DNA of 64,000 nt from Bolinopsis microptera (Eukaryota > Ctenophora > Tentaculata > Lobata > Bolinopsidae): NCBI RefSeq assembly GCF_026151205.1, contig NC_087083.1, forward strand, positions 8,923,460 to 8,987,459, given 5' to 3'. Of this stretch, positions 52,311-64,000 are shown piece after piece. A program made the position numbers and the translations under genes. Position 1 is the stretch's first letter; each line of letters begins with the position of its first letter. The notes beneath the pieces are model-generated. The model was not told where the DNA came from. It did not search any database and was given only the letters and a program-made list of their open reading frames with translations.

Positions 52311-52417
52311 CAAAAAGATACCAAATATAAAGGTAATCAATCAGTTCGGCACTTCCGAAAACGTTCCATCGGCCATTCTTCCACTATCCTTTGAGTTGTC
52401 ACATGTTGGCAGCAACA

Positions 52418-52535
52418 ATTCATTTTGGGGGCCAAATATTGGCAGCCACAATTCATTTTGGCAGCCAAATATTGGCAGCAACAATTCATTTTGGCAGCCA
52501 AATATTGGCAGCCACAATTCCTTTTGGCAGCCAAA
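52418..52535. repeat. 30-bp tandem repeat
   Basis: Four units of ATTCATTTTGGCAGCCAAAT plus ATTGGCAGCM; it opens frames on both strands that are not genes. Confidence 0.9.
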
Positions 52536-52841
52536 GGATCGTCCATTTCTCGATCCAACGAGTGTTAAGTTTTCCCTGGAGCAACTCTGCAACCGTCACG
52601 TTGTGTCTCCCCCGCGCCCGCTCGCGTATTGGTCGAACTAGTTGAATAGAAGGAATAATATTAATATTAGACTTTTCAAAACTGTAGATAACGATTTGTA
52701 TTTAACCTTTTATTTCCTAACATATAACTAGCAACGTTTAAAACTCTTTGCAAGTATAAATTGACGAGTTTGTCAGCTAATGTTTCTACATTCTAAGTAT
52801 ATGTCATGCCGACTGTGGACTGGTATCCCTACACATTTTCA

Positions 52842-53647
52842 TCACAATTCAAACACAAGGAAATATTTTGTATCCAAGTTTACCCCGAACATTGGAAATT
52901 GTTCCTCTTCGCTCTCGGTAACCACAACATCCACAACATCCACTACCACTAACTGAACATCTCTACGAATTTTAGCTGCACTTTCAACTCTACAGGGCCC
53001 TATCGTCATTATGGCACTGAAATATTACGAGTTATCGAAATTATTAACAGTTTACATTGAAATACTACTATTTTTATCATCGCCAGAATAAATCCAGATA
53101 TTTGAAAGCTAACTGTACTTTACTCAGACACCTTACCCAAAAGCTTAAGTTAACTATTAAACCTAATGTAAAACTAATGAGAACCTAATGAAAACCTAAT
53201 GTAAACTGTACACTATGATCTACTTTTAGATATCTTACCCAAAAAGTATGGTACATAATACAAACTAACCATTGATATTCTCAGATTATGTGACTGATTA
53301 AATGCTGAAGATAAAAGAAATATATTCATTTTGCTAAGATTATGTTTGCGTTTCATTGCTCAACAGCTGTTCGAAGGATCAAATTTAAGAGTACATAATA
53401 CATCATACATTATTCCGGGATTTAACCTCAAAACTAAATTAATTGTAACGGCCTGTCCAAACATTTTGTTTTTCATGTTAAAGTAACTGTAGGCAAGTAT
53501 TGTACCCAAAAACTATAAAATTCGTAATAAAAATCTATAAATTGTTTATAAAATTAAACATAAACTTTAAAAAATATAACTCACTACTCACTCATAACTC
53601 GCTTACCCCAAAAGTAACGAAGATAGAATCCTGACAAGCATCGTCAT
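52842..53647 (-). CDS. Possible two-exon gene for a 71-aa secreted protein
   Basis: Exon 1 53647-53607 (ATG, donor GG|GTAAGC) and exon 2 53016-52842 (acceptor TTTCAG) join in frame to 71 codons and a stop. The start is hydrophobic across the junction (MTMLVRILSSLLLG then AIMTIG), a good signal peptide, followed by a Val/Asp/Glu-rich mature part. Small secreted effector or peptide precursor would fit, but only the in-phase join and signal peptide support it. Confidence 0.35.
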
Positions 53648-55060
53648 GATTTCAAGCCCAACTTCTAATCGTTCGAATTGCACAGCGGGGCAACTAGCTT
53701 ATCCGAGTAGACCAACACGCTGTTTGAGAAAAGGAAACACAGTTTTTATACTGAGTGGGGCTTTGTCTTAAAATAAGTATGTGCTACGTTTCTAATTCTT
53801 TTGTAAGCTGACAAAGATATTATCTCCATGTTATTGCTTGGAAAGCTTTGCGTCAGTAAATCCGGCGTTTTTATTGGATCTGGTGAAAGAGAAAGACAAG
53901 GGATTAGAATCCTGCTCGAGAGCTTTTGTGTGATTCGTTTGCTCAAAAATTAAGTTTTTGCGATAGATTACTATCTAAATGGCTGCTGATAGGTCAACAC
54001 GTTATTTTGTAGGAGCGCATCCTTTTTAGAGGTGCAATCTTATTTTTCATTCGACCAAATATTTGTTGCAATACCTCTCTTTGTATTAATATTTCTTATC
54101 TGTCCTATAAGAGCAAATGCTGATATATCATGATTGCATCGAGATATTAAATTGATATTTTTTATTGCATCGACGAAACGAATGGAAAAATATAATTAGT
54201 CTTAATGTAACAAGTAATACGTATATAATAATCAAGAAGAATGTTTAACCTTAATTACATCAGATAATTACACAAAATACAATCTTTATTCGTAAAACAT
54301 CATTTGTTGAACGCTTAAATAAAATATTAATGTTATATGTCAACATGCAGTTAAGAAAAGTGCAAACCATTACATTTATGTTGGAAGAGATTCGAGACAT
54401 GACAACGATTTACTTTTGAATTTAGTATTTCAAAGTAAATCATCCGCTAAATGCTTATATAAATACAATCGATTTATTTATTTCATTTACGCGTACGGCT
54501 CAGTGCATATGAGGCATAATGATAAAACTGTAAATTGATTCTTCAGAAGACCAAAACACAAAAATAGCAAATATTCACTTTTGATAAGATAATCATTCTG
54601 AGTTATTTTATTTTTAATTTAAGACGGATTCTGGCACTATTAAGTATTATAACATTTTGATAAAGCATCAGTCACAATCACATTAATAACATGATATTAA
54701 TGTTAATTGTGATCAACTAAACAGATAATTCATTATTAATTGATGGAAATAAATCATATTAGCCACTTAAATAGTTATTATGTTATTAATGTCATATCGC
54801 CCTGCACTAAGATTCTCAATAACATGAACAAAATGGTTTAATGAAGATTGCAATTCTTTCAACACAAGAGTTAAAGTTACTGTATGTTAATTTAAACAAA
54901 GAAACATAACACAAACAAGGAAGAAAGATTTAAACTTGAATCACTGATCAAACTGATCGTCGGATGAAATTGGCGTCTTTCACGAGATCAAAGGAGAATA
55001 TTCGTTTTTGAGATCGACGAAGATAAAATAACACGAAAGTTATTTCTCTGACACCAATTC
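53648..55060. other. Non-coding stretch
   Basis: AT-rich, no repeat or frame supported. Candidate last exons of the next gene lie near 55070-55120 (see that entry). Confidence 0.35.
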
Positions 55061-55144
55061 CATCTGAAAGACCTTTAGTAGTGTGTATCACTAAGCATTA
55101 ATCAGTCACTGAATAGTTCTGAACTCTGAGTACAGCTCCGTCCA

Positions 55145-55235
55145 CGCTTTACCACGTGATCACGAGGTTACCATGACACCACGTGGTTACCATGACTACC
55201 ACGTGGTTACCATTACTACGTATCACGTGACTCTT
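55145..55235. repeat. CACGTG-containing short repeat
   Basis: ACCACGTGGTTACCATGACT repeated about three times between CACGTGATCACG and TATCACGTGAC. Confidence 0.75.
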
Positions 55236-56173
55236 GGCAGCTTCTAGCTCAGTGTTAGTTCCACGCGGAGTTCAAACTCAGTTTATACTCGTGTTGTGAG
55301 CTTAGTGTTTCACTTATCAGCGCGCTTAGTTCTCGGGTCTATTCTGATTCTCAGAACTGAAAAAAGGTATGGAGATGAGCAAATGAGAGTTCAGAGTAAA
55401 TGAGATTAACCATATCTGTGAGAGATAAGAGTCCTGAAAGATATATTTGTGTCTGATCTTTTCCTTAATAATTAACTGGGAAAAATATTAATTAAGGTAA
55501 TTGATTGAATTTAAAATGTTGTGGACAGAATCTTTGTCCACTTTGATGATTGATTCAAGGCTTGGCCATTTTAGGATCGGCGTCATAAAAATTCGATTAA
55601 TGTTTTATGCTCATCATAGATTTGTAATTATACAGATCATGCGCTGGTAATATGGTAATTTTGGTAATTATGGATAATATTTTATTACTTATACTGTATA
55701 CACACAGCTATATCATATCTCAGCTAACTCGATAAATAACCTTGCAGCTCAAAAGCCTTATTGTTATCCATTAATTAAATGAATAAGCAGAACTTTAATG
55801 ATTATTTAATTGATTAGAGCAAGCTTTTTAAATGAAATTCAGCTGGTAATTAGATTAGTTAATCAATTAATTAGTTATCATTATCATCACAGAATAGCAT
55901 CCAACTCCCGACCAAAAAATTTCCTAAATTTCATTTTTGAAATCATAACAGTAAGACTAAGAAGTAAAAATATGATTCCATAAATCTAAATTTAGCTTCT
56001 GTTATTGAATTTAACATCTAGAATATCTAGGCCATTCTATTTCGAGAAAGTTATGGAACTAAACTGATACAGTACAAATTTTAAATGCTTTTTTAAGTCG
56101 TTCTGTTTAGAAATTTCACCTCAGCAGCACAGCAGACTATCAGCTCAAATCATTTGCATTTGCCAGGGCTTAC

Positions 56174-59100
56174 GTTCAGGTTACTGAGGACGTCAATCTG
56201 GGAGTAGTTCTCGTTGTATGCTCTGCGGAGAGTGAAAGTGAAATAATGCCTGTTTAACGAAAGAGAAAGTAAAAATGACCTGTATTTATCGAAAGAGAAA
56301 GTAAAAATAACCTGCGTTTATCAAAAGAGAAAGTAAAAATAACCTGCGCTTATAAAAGATAAAGTAAAACTAACCTGCTTAGCGCTTATCGAAAGAAAGA
56401 AAGTAAACATAACTTACGTTTATCGAAATAGAAAGTAAAAATAACCTTTGTTCATCGAAAGAGAAACCGAAACTAACCTGCGCTTATCGAAAGTAGACCC
56501 AGTACCGAGTACTCTCTCCATATCCTCGACCTCCTTGTGGTGCATTCTATGAAACTCTATTCGGTGAAGCTGTCTCTCCACTTCATTTCTCGACATTCCT
56601 GAGGGTGAATTACTTGTACTCGAGGGTGAATGTGAAAGTGAAAGTGAAACTGTCCACCCACCCTATTTTCAACACAACTGTATAGAGTTGTCACAAGACG
56701 TACCTTTAAGAACACGTGCTGTCGCGCATAATACTTTAAATCAACCCAGTTCTTTAACTACAAATTCTTTAAAAGTTAAAAACCTTATAAGTATAACTTT
56801 AATCCAATAGCAACCCCTACGGTTCCTTTCACCTTACAATTTATTTTAATAAGTCTGGAAACAACACTTTCGGTGATACGCAGTGGAGTATCCGTGTCAG
56901 TCAATGTTTATTATTCAGTCTACTATAAGGTTATCACTGTCGAGAGAGATTAACTACAGCGATTGTTCATTCAGAGTTCATGTGTCATAATATGTTAAGT
57001 AAATTGTAAACTCGACTGCAGTGCCAACAGATTTATAGTGCGCTGAATTAAACAAATGCAGAAGTAATATATCGCAACTAGAATAACAACTAAGATAATG
57101 ATGATGCAATTAAGTTAATACGGAGTTATACGAACAGTTACCCTCGTACCGTTTTTATTGACCAGGACCAGGACCAGGACCAGGACCAGGACCAGGACCA
57201 GGACCAGGACCAGGACCAGGACCAGGACCAGGACCAGGACCAGGACCAGGACCAGGACCAGGACCAGGACCAGGACCAGGACCAGGACCAGGACCAGGAC
57301 CAGGACCAGGACCAGGACCAGGACCAGGACCAGGACCAGGACCAGGACCAGGACCAGGACCAGGACCAGGACCAGGACCAGGACCAGGACCAGGACCAGG
57401 ACCAGGACCAGGACCAGGACCAGGACCAGGACCAGGACCAGGACCAGGACCAGGACCAGGACCAGGACCAGGACCAGGACCAGGACCAGGACCAGGACCA
57501 GGACCAGGACCAGGACCAGGACCAGGACCAGGACCAGGACCAGGACCAGGACCAGGACCAGGACCAGGACCAGGACCAGGACCAGGACCAGGACCAGGAC
57601 CAGGACCAGGACCAGGACCAGGACCAGGACCAGGACCAGGACCAGGACCAGGACCTAATTAATCAATTATAATCCAGGACTAATTAATCAATTATAATCC
57701 AACTCACCCTCTTCGTAAGCGTGGTCAGCGACTGTCCTTTTGTGAATTTTCCTCCTACGAGGAGCTTTAGATGCTATTAGTTTCTTCGCTCCAGAGGGTG
57801 TCTCTGATGAAATAAGTTACTTAACTTTTTGCAGCTTCTTTAAACACAAGGAAATGTTCTGCAAGGATAGTAGAGAAATCCGTATATTATTATTACATCA
57901 TGTAGTCTACAAGAGTGTTTCGTGTTGTTTAAAATGTTATGCAGGCGGTAAATGTTCGCCACTTTTCAGCTCCAGCCAGAAGCTCCACTACATCCAACGT
58001 TAAAAATATCGGAGTAAATTATGGCTGCAGCCTTGATCACAGTGAAGTAATACTAATATGTAAGACTAAAGGTCTAACACCCGTATGTACTAGTATAGGC
58101 TATATTGGTAAATGGCTTGTGGTCAATACTCGAGGTTTTAAAGTTTGATAAGAGATATGAGATGAATGTAACGTCAGTTAGTGTGGTATATCGTTTCCAA
58201 ATTTTTGAATTCGGGAAAACAAATGTGGAATTTTTAATAAGTGATACTGTTGTGTGATCTTTTGAATATTAACATTTTACATCAGACATGAGAAATTTCG
58301 AGTTGAAATAATATGTCCTAAAAATGGATAAAAGTGACCATCTGCTTACCGTGCGAAGTGTGGTTGATCGTTCCGGTGAACTGGAGGGCCAGGGGGTCAT
58401 AAAACGGATCTGCAAGAAACAGCTTTAGAATAAACAACTTTTATCATCGGTGATCAGGAAAGATTGGACCGAACGATTTAATAAATAAAAGACAAAATCT
58501 GATTTTATATTATACGAGAAATGGTGTTTGCAATCGTAACATCTTCAATAACTTAAATAAATTGTATAATGTATATCTTGAATAACTTGAATAACTTGAA
58601 TAACTTGAATAACTTGAATAACTTGAATAACTTGAATAACTTGAATAACTTGAATAACTTGAATAACTTGAATAACTTGAATAACTTGAATAACTTGAAT
58701 AACTTGAATAACTTGAATAACTTGAATAACTTGAATAACTTGAATAACTTGAATAACTTGAATAACTTGAATAACTTGAATAACTTGAATAACTTGAATA
58801 ACTTGAATAACTTGAATAACTTGAATAACTTGAATAACTTGAATAACTTGAATAACTTGAATAACTTGAATAACTTGAATAACTTGAATAACTTGAATAA
58901 CTTGAATAACTTGAATAACTTGAATAACTTGAATAACTTGAATAACTTGAATAACTTGAATAACTTGAATAACTTGAATAACTTGAATAACTTGAATAAC
59001 TTGAATAACTTGAATAACTTGAATAACTTGAATAACTTGAATAACTTGAATAACTTGAATAACTTGAATAACTTGAATAACTTGAATAACTTGAATAACT

Positions 59101-59287
59101 TGAATAACTTGAATAACTTGAATAACTTGAATAACTTGAATAACTTGAATAACTTGAATAACTTGAATAACTTGAATAACTTGAATAACTTGAATAACTT
59201 GAATAACTTGAATAACTTGAATAACTTGAATAACTTGAATGACTTACTAGGTGGAACTATGACTCTCATAAAAGTTTGGGCTGCCAT
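56174..59287 (-). CDS. Unidentified gene, at least five coding exons
   Basis: Exons on the minus strand: 59287-59248 (ATG; MAAQTFMRVIVPP), 58409-58350 (PFYDPLALQFTGTINHTSH), 57803-57708 (basic, KAPRRRKIHKRTVADHAYEE), 56598-56478 (helical, charged, EVERQLHRIEFHRMHHKEVE) and 56222-56174 (AYNENYSQIDVLSNLN). All five have GT/AG borders and every junction is in phase, about 122 residues in total; the 3' end is not settled (short candidate last exons near 55070-55120). I do not recognise the protein. The third exon looks nuclear-localisation-like and the fourth coiled-coil-like. Three of its four mapped introns carry arrays at the donor. Confidence 0.6.
56228..56490. repeat. ~42-bp repeat carrying copies of a splice donor
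   Basis: Six to seven imperfect units. On the minus strand each has CTTTCGATAARCGCAGGTTA, which is the end of exon 56598-56478 plus its GTTAGT donor. Confidence 0.85.
57163..57656. repeat. 6-bp repeat (CCAGGA)
   Basis: About 82 perfect units, in the intron just after exon 57803-57708. Two copies of a 25-bp unit (TAATTAATCAATTATAATCC) lie between array and donor. Confidence 0.98.
57810..58340. other. Intron of the unidentified gene
   Basis: Plain AT-rich intron. A 69-codon plus-strand frame at 57939-58148 has no support. Confidence 0.4.
58574..59247. repeat. 9-bp repeat (TTGAATAAC), starting at a splice donor
   Basis: About 74 nearly perfect units. On the minus strand GTAAGTC of the exon-1 donor (59247) is followed directly by ATTCAAGTT units. 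Confidence 0.98.
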
Positions 59288-59974
59288 TTTCTGAAATAAA
59301 AGTAGAGTCGTTAGGAATATAGGTGAAGAAAGAAGTAGAACGTTGTAAATATGGGATTAGGCAACTATCGAAAGGGAACGGTAAAAACTTTGAACATTTG
59401 CTACAAAACCTTATCATCGTTTGATTTGATTTGAAACTTTTACCAAAATTATGTTGTTCACAATACAATAAAATCGGGTCACCAACAATCTCTATCGATA
59501 TTTAATTTGTCCAATCGAAACAATGAACATTTCATGAAGGCAGCTCGTGGCCTGTGCCTTACATGAGTTATAACTTTCATCAAAATATTATGTCTTTTAG
59601 TTTTATCATTGCGACTGTTTAGTTTTATTGGAATGGTGCCAACTGAAAGCAAATGATCTGATCACTAGTTGATTACTTATTCACCATCCGGTGGTTATAG
59701 AAAATATGTATAGACTCGACGATGATTCGTCTGATTTTTTTGAAATATACAGTTTCGAGGGCACTACTCGAAAAATAACTATGGTGCATCGTATATAAAA
59801 GCTTAAAGAGTTAAAGCTACGGTCTTATAATGTTTTGTGCATAAAGGGATACCGATAATGTTTAATTCTGTTCGTGTTTATAAATAATTGGAAAAAGTTT
59901 GGCACGTTTTCAATGTGTCACACTTGCAAAGCAGATGGCATACAAATGGCAGCTTCAATATGTATGATATAATA

Positions 59975-60163
59975 ATACCCCTATTTACCGCGGAGTTTGG
60001 GAGAAAGGAAAAAGCCGCGGTAAATTGGGGTTCGCGGTAAATCGGGGTTTTGATTGTTTTCCCTGTGTATATTAAGTCCAATTTGGGGAAACTGAAAGAA
60101 AATGGCTGCGGTAAATCGGGGCTTGTGGCCAATCTGGGCGCGGTAAATCGGGGTTTTACTGTA
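59975..60163. mobile_element. Composite pogo-like MITE
   Basis: Several copies of GCGGTAAATCGGGG, ending GGGGTTTTACTG next to TA, the same terminus as the MITE at 30168-30235. Confidence 0.6.
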
Positions 60164-60220
60164 CCTATAAAAATTACTGTAACACTGAAAAACACCGCCC
60201 AGTGACGTTAGCAACAAGTC

Positions 60221-60303
60221 TTACTTGGGGTCCCCAGGCTATTAATATTATGTTCATAAACATAGGAATTCAGTGGAATAACAGGCTGAGCACCGGCCAG
60301 TAA
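60221..60303 (-). mobile_element. hAT-like MITE, copy 4
   Basis: 83 bp, diverged; imperfect target duplications CAACAAGT/CAGCAAGT. Confidence 0.7.
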
Positions 60304-61400
60304 CAGCAAGTCCTAACAAGGGGACCCAGCCAATAATTACTAGCCAAATAATAAGGACGGAGCGGAGAGAGCTGTAATAACTATAGTAAGTAATTAACAC
60401 AAAATCCAGGACGAAGGTCCTATACATGGTGTCTCTCTCACCGACTTATAACGCTATAGACATATGACAGTGGAATATTATAATCATTGAACAGTAAAGC
60501 ATTAAATATATTGTATTTGGAGCGAGTAAAGTATTAGATAATGAATGAGGAGCAGTGCACAGTGTGGTAGCTTCGTGTAAAACAGTAAAAGTGTTGAGGT
60601 AGCGTCCCAGCTTCCAGAGCCTCATAAATCATGGACGACCAAAAATATCAGGCTGTATAATACTGTGGAAATGTCTATCAGAAGAGAGTGAGGCAGAGAA
60701 GTCTAAACAGCTTGTGAGTAAGTATGATTATTTAACATTAAGTAAAGTGATGTGATTATTAAACTGTTCTACACTCTTAGTCCTTAGAGCTTGAAAAAGC
60801 ACGGACGTGATCTCAAACTACGACGTGTAAAGAAACCAACAAACTCTGACAATATAGAGATGTGAGAAGACAATGAGGCAGATTAAGATAAAAGTAAACA
60901 GTAAAACTGAATAACCAGTACAGAGAGGCTCATGGAACTCAGTCAGGAGGCGCTAAATCTCAGTTTGAACATTCAGATTGGAGTTACTAATCCTCATTAG
61001 GTATTACTCATTGTCACGTGGTCATTCATTATTTCGCATCTGGCAGAGCAGAACTAATTGACTGACTCGCGTCTATTTTCTCCTCATGTCACTATAAGTA
61101 TTATTGTTCTGGACTATTAGTATTATTGCTCTGGACTAGCTGAAAAACTGAAATTCTAAAATGACGATATGTAATTATAAAGAGAAGATTCTGGAGCGGA
61201 TTTCAGTAAATTTCAGTAGTCACGTGACCAGACAATTATCACGTGACGAGACAATTATCACGTGACGAGAGAATTATCACGTGACGAGACAAGAGACAGC
61301 ATGCTGTATTTAAGAGGGACAACAACAGGTGGTCCAAGTACAGGTGTACAACAGAGCAGCCCCCTATATGGTAAAATGAGGGCCACTATTGGTACCTCTA
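60304..61400. other. Non-coding stretch upstream of the unidentified gene
   Basis: No supported gene. A CACGTGACGAGACAATTAT repeat (about three units) lies at 61213-61290. Confidence 0.4.
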
Positions 61401-62245
61401 ATTAGCGGGTCAGTGTGTCCAAGTCAGCTCTCAAATACGTCACGTGATTAGAATCTCCCTCAAATACGTCACGTGATTAGAATCTCACCCAAATACGTCA
61501 CGTGATTAGAATCTCCCTCAAATACGTCACGTGATTAGAATCTCCCTCAAATACGTCACGTGATTAGAATCTCACTCAAATACGTCACGTGATTAGAATG
61601 TCACTCAAATACGTCACGTGATTAGAATATCACCCAAATACGTCACGTGATTAGAATCTCACTCAAATACGTCACGTGATTAGAATCTCACTCAAATACG
61701 TCACGTGAATAGAATGTCACTCAAATACGTCACGTGATTAGAATCTCCCTCAAATACGTCACGTGATTAAGATCTAATTCAAATACGTCACGTGGTTAGA
61801 ATGTCACTCAAATACATCACGTGATTAGAATTAGCGGGTCAGTGTGTCCAAGTCAGCTCTCAAGTACGTCACGTGATTAGAATCTCCCTCAAATACGTCA
61901 CGTGATTAGAATCTCACCCAAATACGTCACGTGATTAGAATCTCTCTCAAATACGTCACGTGATTAGAATCTCCCTCAAATACGTCACGTGATTAGAATC
62001 TCCCTCAAATACGTCACGTGATTAGAATCTCCCTCAAATACGTCACGTGATTAGAATCTCCCTCAAATACGTCACGTGATTAGAATCTCACCCAAATACG
62101 TCACGTGATTAGAATCTCACCCAAATACGTCACGTGATTAGAATCTCACCCAAATATGTCACGTGATTAGAATCTCACCCAAATACGTCACGTGATTAGA
62201 ATCTCCCTCAAATACGTCACGTGAATAGAATCTCCCTCAAATGAC
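61400..62245. repeat. 29-bp CACGTG minisatellite
   Basis: About 28 units of AAATACGTCACGTGATTAGA plus ATCTCCCTC, differing at a few positions. A block starting AGCGGGTCAGTGTGTCCAAG occurs at about 61403 and 61834, so part of the array was copied as a ~431-bp segment. Confidence 0.95.
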
Positions 62246-63225
62246 CAAATGAATTAACAAATGTTGAGACTTGAGGAGATTATTCACTCCTTTAATTAAG
62301 TACAAAGGACTCTACATTAATTAGTACGGGCCTGCTTGTATTATCATGGGTCAGTCTCCTCACTTCAAAATACGGGATTGTTATTACATTACCACGAGAT
62401 CAAATCAAATAAAGCTGAACAACTTGAGGATACACTGCTGTTTTTAGATCTCCAACGTGCACATGTAAATTCATAAGTACCTAAAACTCGGTAAATAACA
62501 AAGAATTTGAGCTAAGAGTAACAAATGTGTTGTTCGGTCTCAGGGCGCGTATAAAAGCTGGCATGAATATGTTTCAGTTGTTATAAAAAGGAGCTGAAAC
62601 ATAAAAGAAGTTCTTTCAGTTCCTTTTTATTACATTTGCCGACACATCTCTAACACACCTCTGTAGTTATAATTGCCTATTAGTCCTTAAATTTCAATTA
62701 AATACTTATAACTGAAGCGTTGTTATTGAAAACATTTATTCTGGGAATCAAAGTAATGAGTATTTAAGGAAATAGAAACTCTGACTAGTGATACTTTTGT
62801 GAAATAGAAAAAGATAAAAGAAAACATTCTTCTCGATAAGTGGAGCTATCCTAATACACAAAAAGGTAATGGATCTCTTAATAACACCCTAAGACCATCA
62901 TTCCAGATACAAGGACAATGGAAACACTATTAACAGTAACATTTGGTACCATAGACCAGTATTGAACACCACGTGACTATAACATCTACGGTTCTGTTAT
63001 ACCTTTTAAAGTATAACTATAAATCTGATGGGTAGACGGATTATAGTTGTGTAATTAAGTAAATGTACCATGTTTTCAATCCACTTATCAACGAGCAAGG
63101 TCGACTCCCTTAAAGGGTGTATGCACTGTAAAATCGGTTCGATTTCTTGTGGGTAGGGATGTAATTGTCTCAACGTGTACATTGTACAAGCTATACTTAC
63201 TGGTTTATAGTGCATACAACACAGC
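62246..63225. other. Non-coding stretch with a TATA-like site
   Basis: GCGCGTATAAAAGCTGG at about 62546-62562 looks like a core promoter (plus strand), followed by an inverted repeat (GTTATAAAAAGGAGCTGAAA with TTTCAGTTCCTTTTTATTAC). No frame follows that I can support. Confidence 0.3.
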
Positions 63226-63852
63226 AATACAAGGTGTTTACTGGACTACAGTCTATACAGCACAGCAATACAAGGTGTTTACTGGACTACAGTCTATACA
63301 GCACAGCAATACAAGGTGTTTATTGGACTACAGTCTATACAGCACAGCAATACAAGGTGTTTACTGGACTACAGTCTATACAACACAGCAATACAAGGTG
63401 TTTACTGGACTACAGTCTATACAACACAGCAATACAAGGTGTTTACTCGACTACAGTCTATACAACACAGCAATACAAGGTGTTTACTGGACTACAGTCT
63501 ATACAGCACAGCAATACAAGGTGTTTACTCGACTACAGTCTATACAACACAGTAATACAAGGTGTTTACTGGACTACAGTCTATACAACACAGCAATACA
63601 AGGTGTTTACTGGACTACAGTCTATACAACACAGCAATACAAGGTGTTTACTGGACTACAGTCTATACAACACAGTAATACAAGGTGTTTACTGGACTAC
63701 AGTCTATACAACACAGCAATACAAGGTGTTTACTGGACTACAGTCTATACAATACAGTAATACAAGGTGTTTACTGGACTACAGTCTATACAGCAAAGCA
63801 ATACAAGGTGTTTACTGGACTACAGTCTATACAGCACAGCAATACTTAAGGT
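63226..63852. repeat. 41-bp tandem repeat
   Basis: About 15 units of GTTTACTGGACTACAGTCTA plus TACAACACAGCAATACAAGGT. The unit lacks stops in all three plus-strand frames, which produces long artefactual frames. Confidence 0.95.
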
Positions 63853-64000
63853 GTTTTCTACAGCGATACAAGGTGTTTTCGCAGCTTATAACTATCATAG
63901 TCGTATTTCTGAAGTTGCCATCTAACAAATTCTATTTTAGGAGACTTCCCACACATATTCTAAAACATCCACCTATCTTAACAGTCGGTCACTAAATTGC

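Noticed and set aside
57158-57658. 166-codon Thr-Arg repeat frame
   Set aside because: Translation of the CCAGGA hexamer array inside an intron of a minus-strand gene.
58553-59294. Long Asn-Leu-Asn and Phe-Lys-Leu repeat frames on both strands
   Set aside because: The 9-bp array has no stop in several frames. Only the first 13 codons of the minus frame (59287-59248) are kept as an exon, because GTAAGT follows and the next exon joins in phase.
61400-62245. CRISPR-like regular repeats
   Set aside because: Repeats of 29 bp without unique spacers, in a eukaryotic intergenic region; an ordinary minisatellite.
63149-63995. 203- and 276-codon frames with a 41-residue periodicity
   Set aside because: Result of a stop-free 41-bp minisatellite read in all three frames; no domain or codon bias.

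Overview
This is a 64 kb stretch of an AT-rich, intron-containing animal genome. The evidence is two multi-exon genes of animal type (a lipase-3/diacylglycerol-lipase-like enzyme and a matrix metalloproteinase with a hemopexin domain), CR1/jockey-like LINEs, a Penelope-like element with a GIY-YIG domain, hAT-like and pogo-like MITEs, and very abundant tandem repeats. It is an invertebrate; I cannot name the clade from the sequence. Exon models were built by hand from GT/AG sites and reading phase.

Layout. 0-1 kb: gene for a secreted 248-aa protein (minus). 1.9-8.4 kb: a nine-exon lipase-3 gene (minus) with a visible Ser-Asp-His set, whose introns are full of tandem arrays. 10.8-15.2 kb: two decayed LINEs. 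16.9-27.7 kb: a Penelope-like element (minus) split by a 9.4 kb element with identical-looking ~707-bp terminal repeats. 28-33 kb: MITEs, a LINE tail and simple repeats. 33.6-41.8 kb: an 11-exon metalloproteinase gene (plus, about 1,360 aa). 42.8-52.3 kb: palindromic and inverted repeats (TAGCGCTA-rich elements, a 494-bp unit in head-to-head arrays, foldback elements). 52.8-59.3 kb: a possible small secreted protein and an unidentified five-exon gene (both minus). 60-64 kb: MITEs, a CACGTG minisatellite and a 41-bp minisatellite.

The most unusual system is the LTR-flanked element at 17.8-27.2 kb. It has a TATA box and AATAAA in the repeats, a primer-binding-site-like sequence and a polypurine tract, but no gag, protease, reverse transcriptase or integrase. 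It carries a coiled-coil frame, two different membrane glycoprotein-like frames (one with a basic cleavage site followed by a hydrophobic segment, as in class I fusion proteins) and two related F-box proteins. Two neighbouring pairs of frames are each separated by a single in-frame stop; one of these stops has the UGA-CUAG context known from programmed readthrough, which would place an F-box domain on the cytoplasmic tail of the fusion-type glycoprotein. The 3' non-coding part has a series of small hairpins with a compensatory base change.

The second strong theme is that tandem arrays repeatedly start at, or contain copies of, exon-intron junctions in three unrelated genes.
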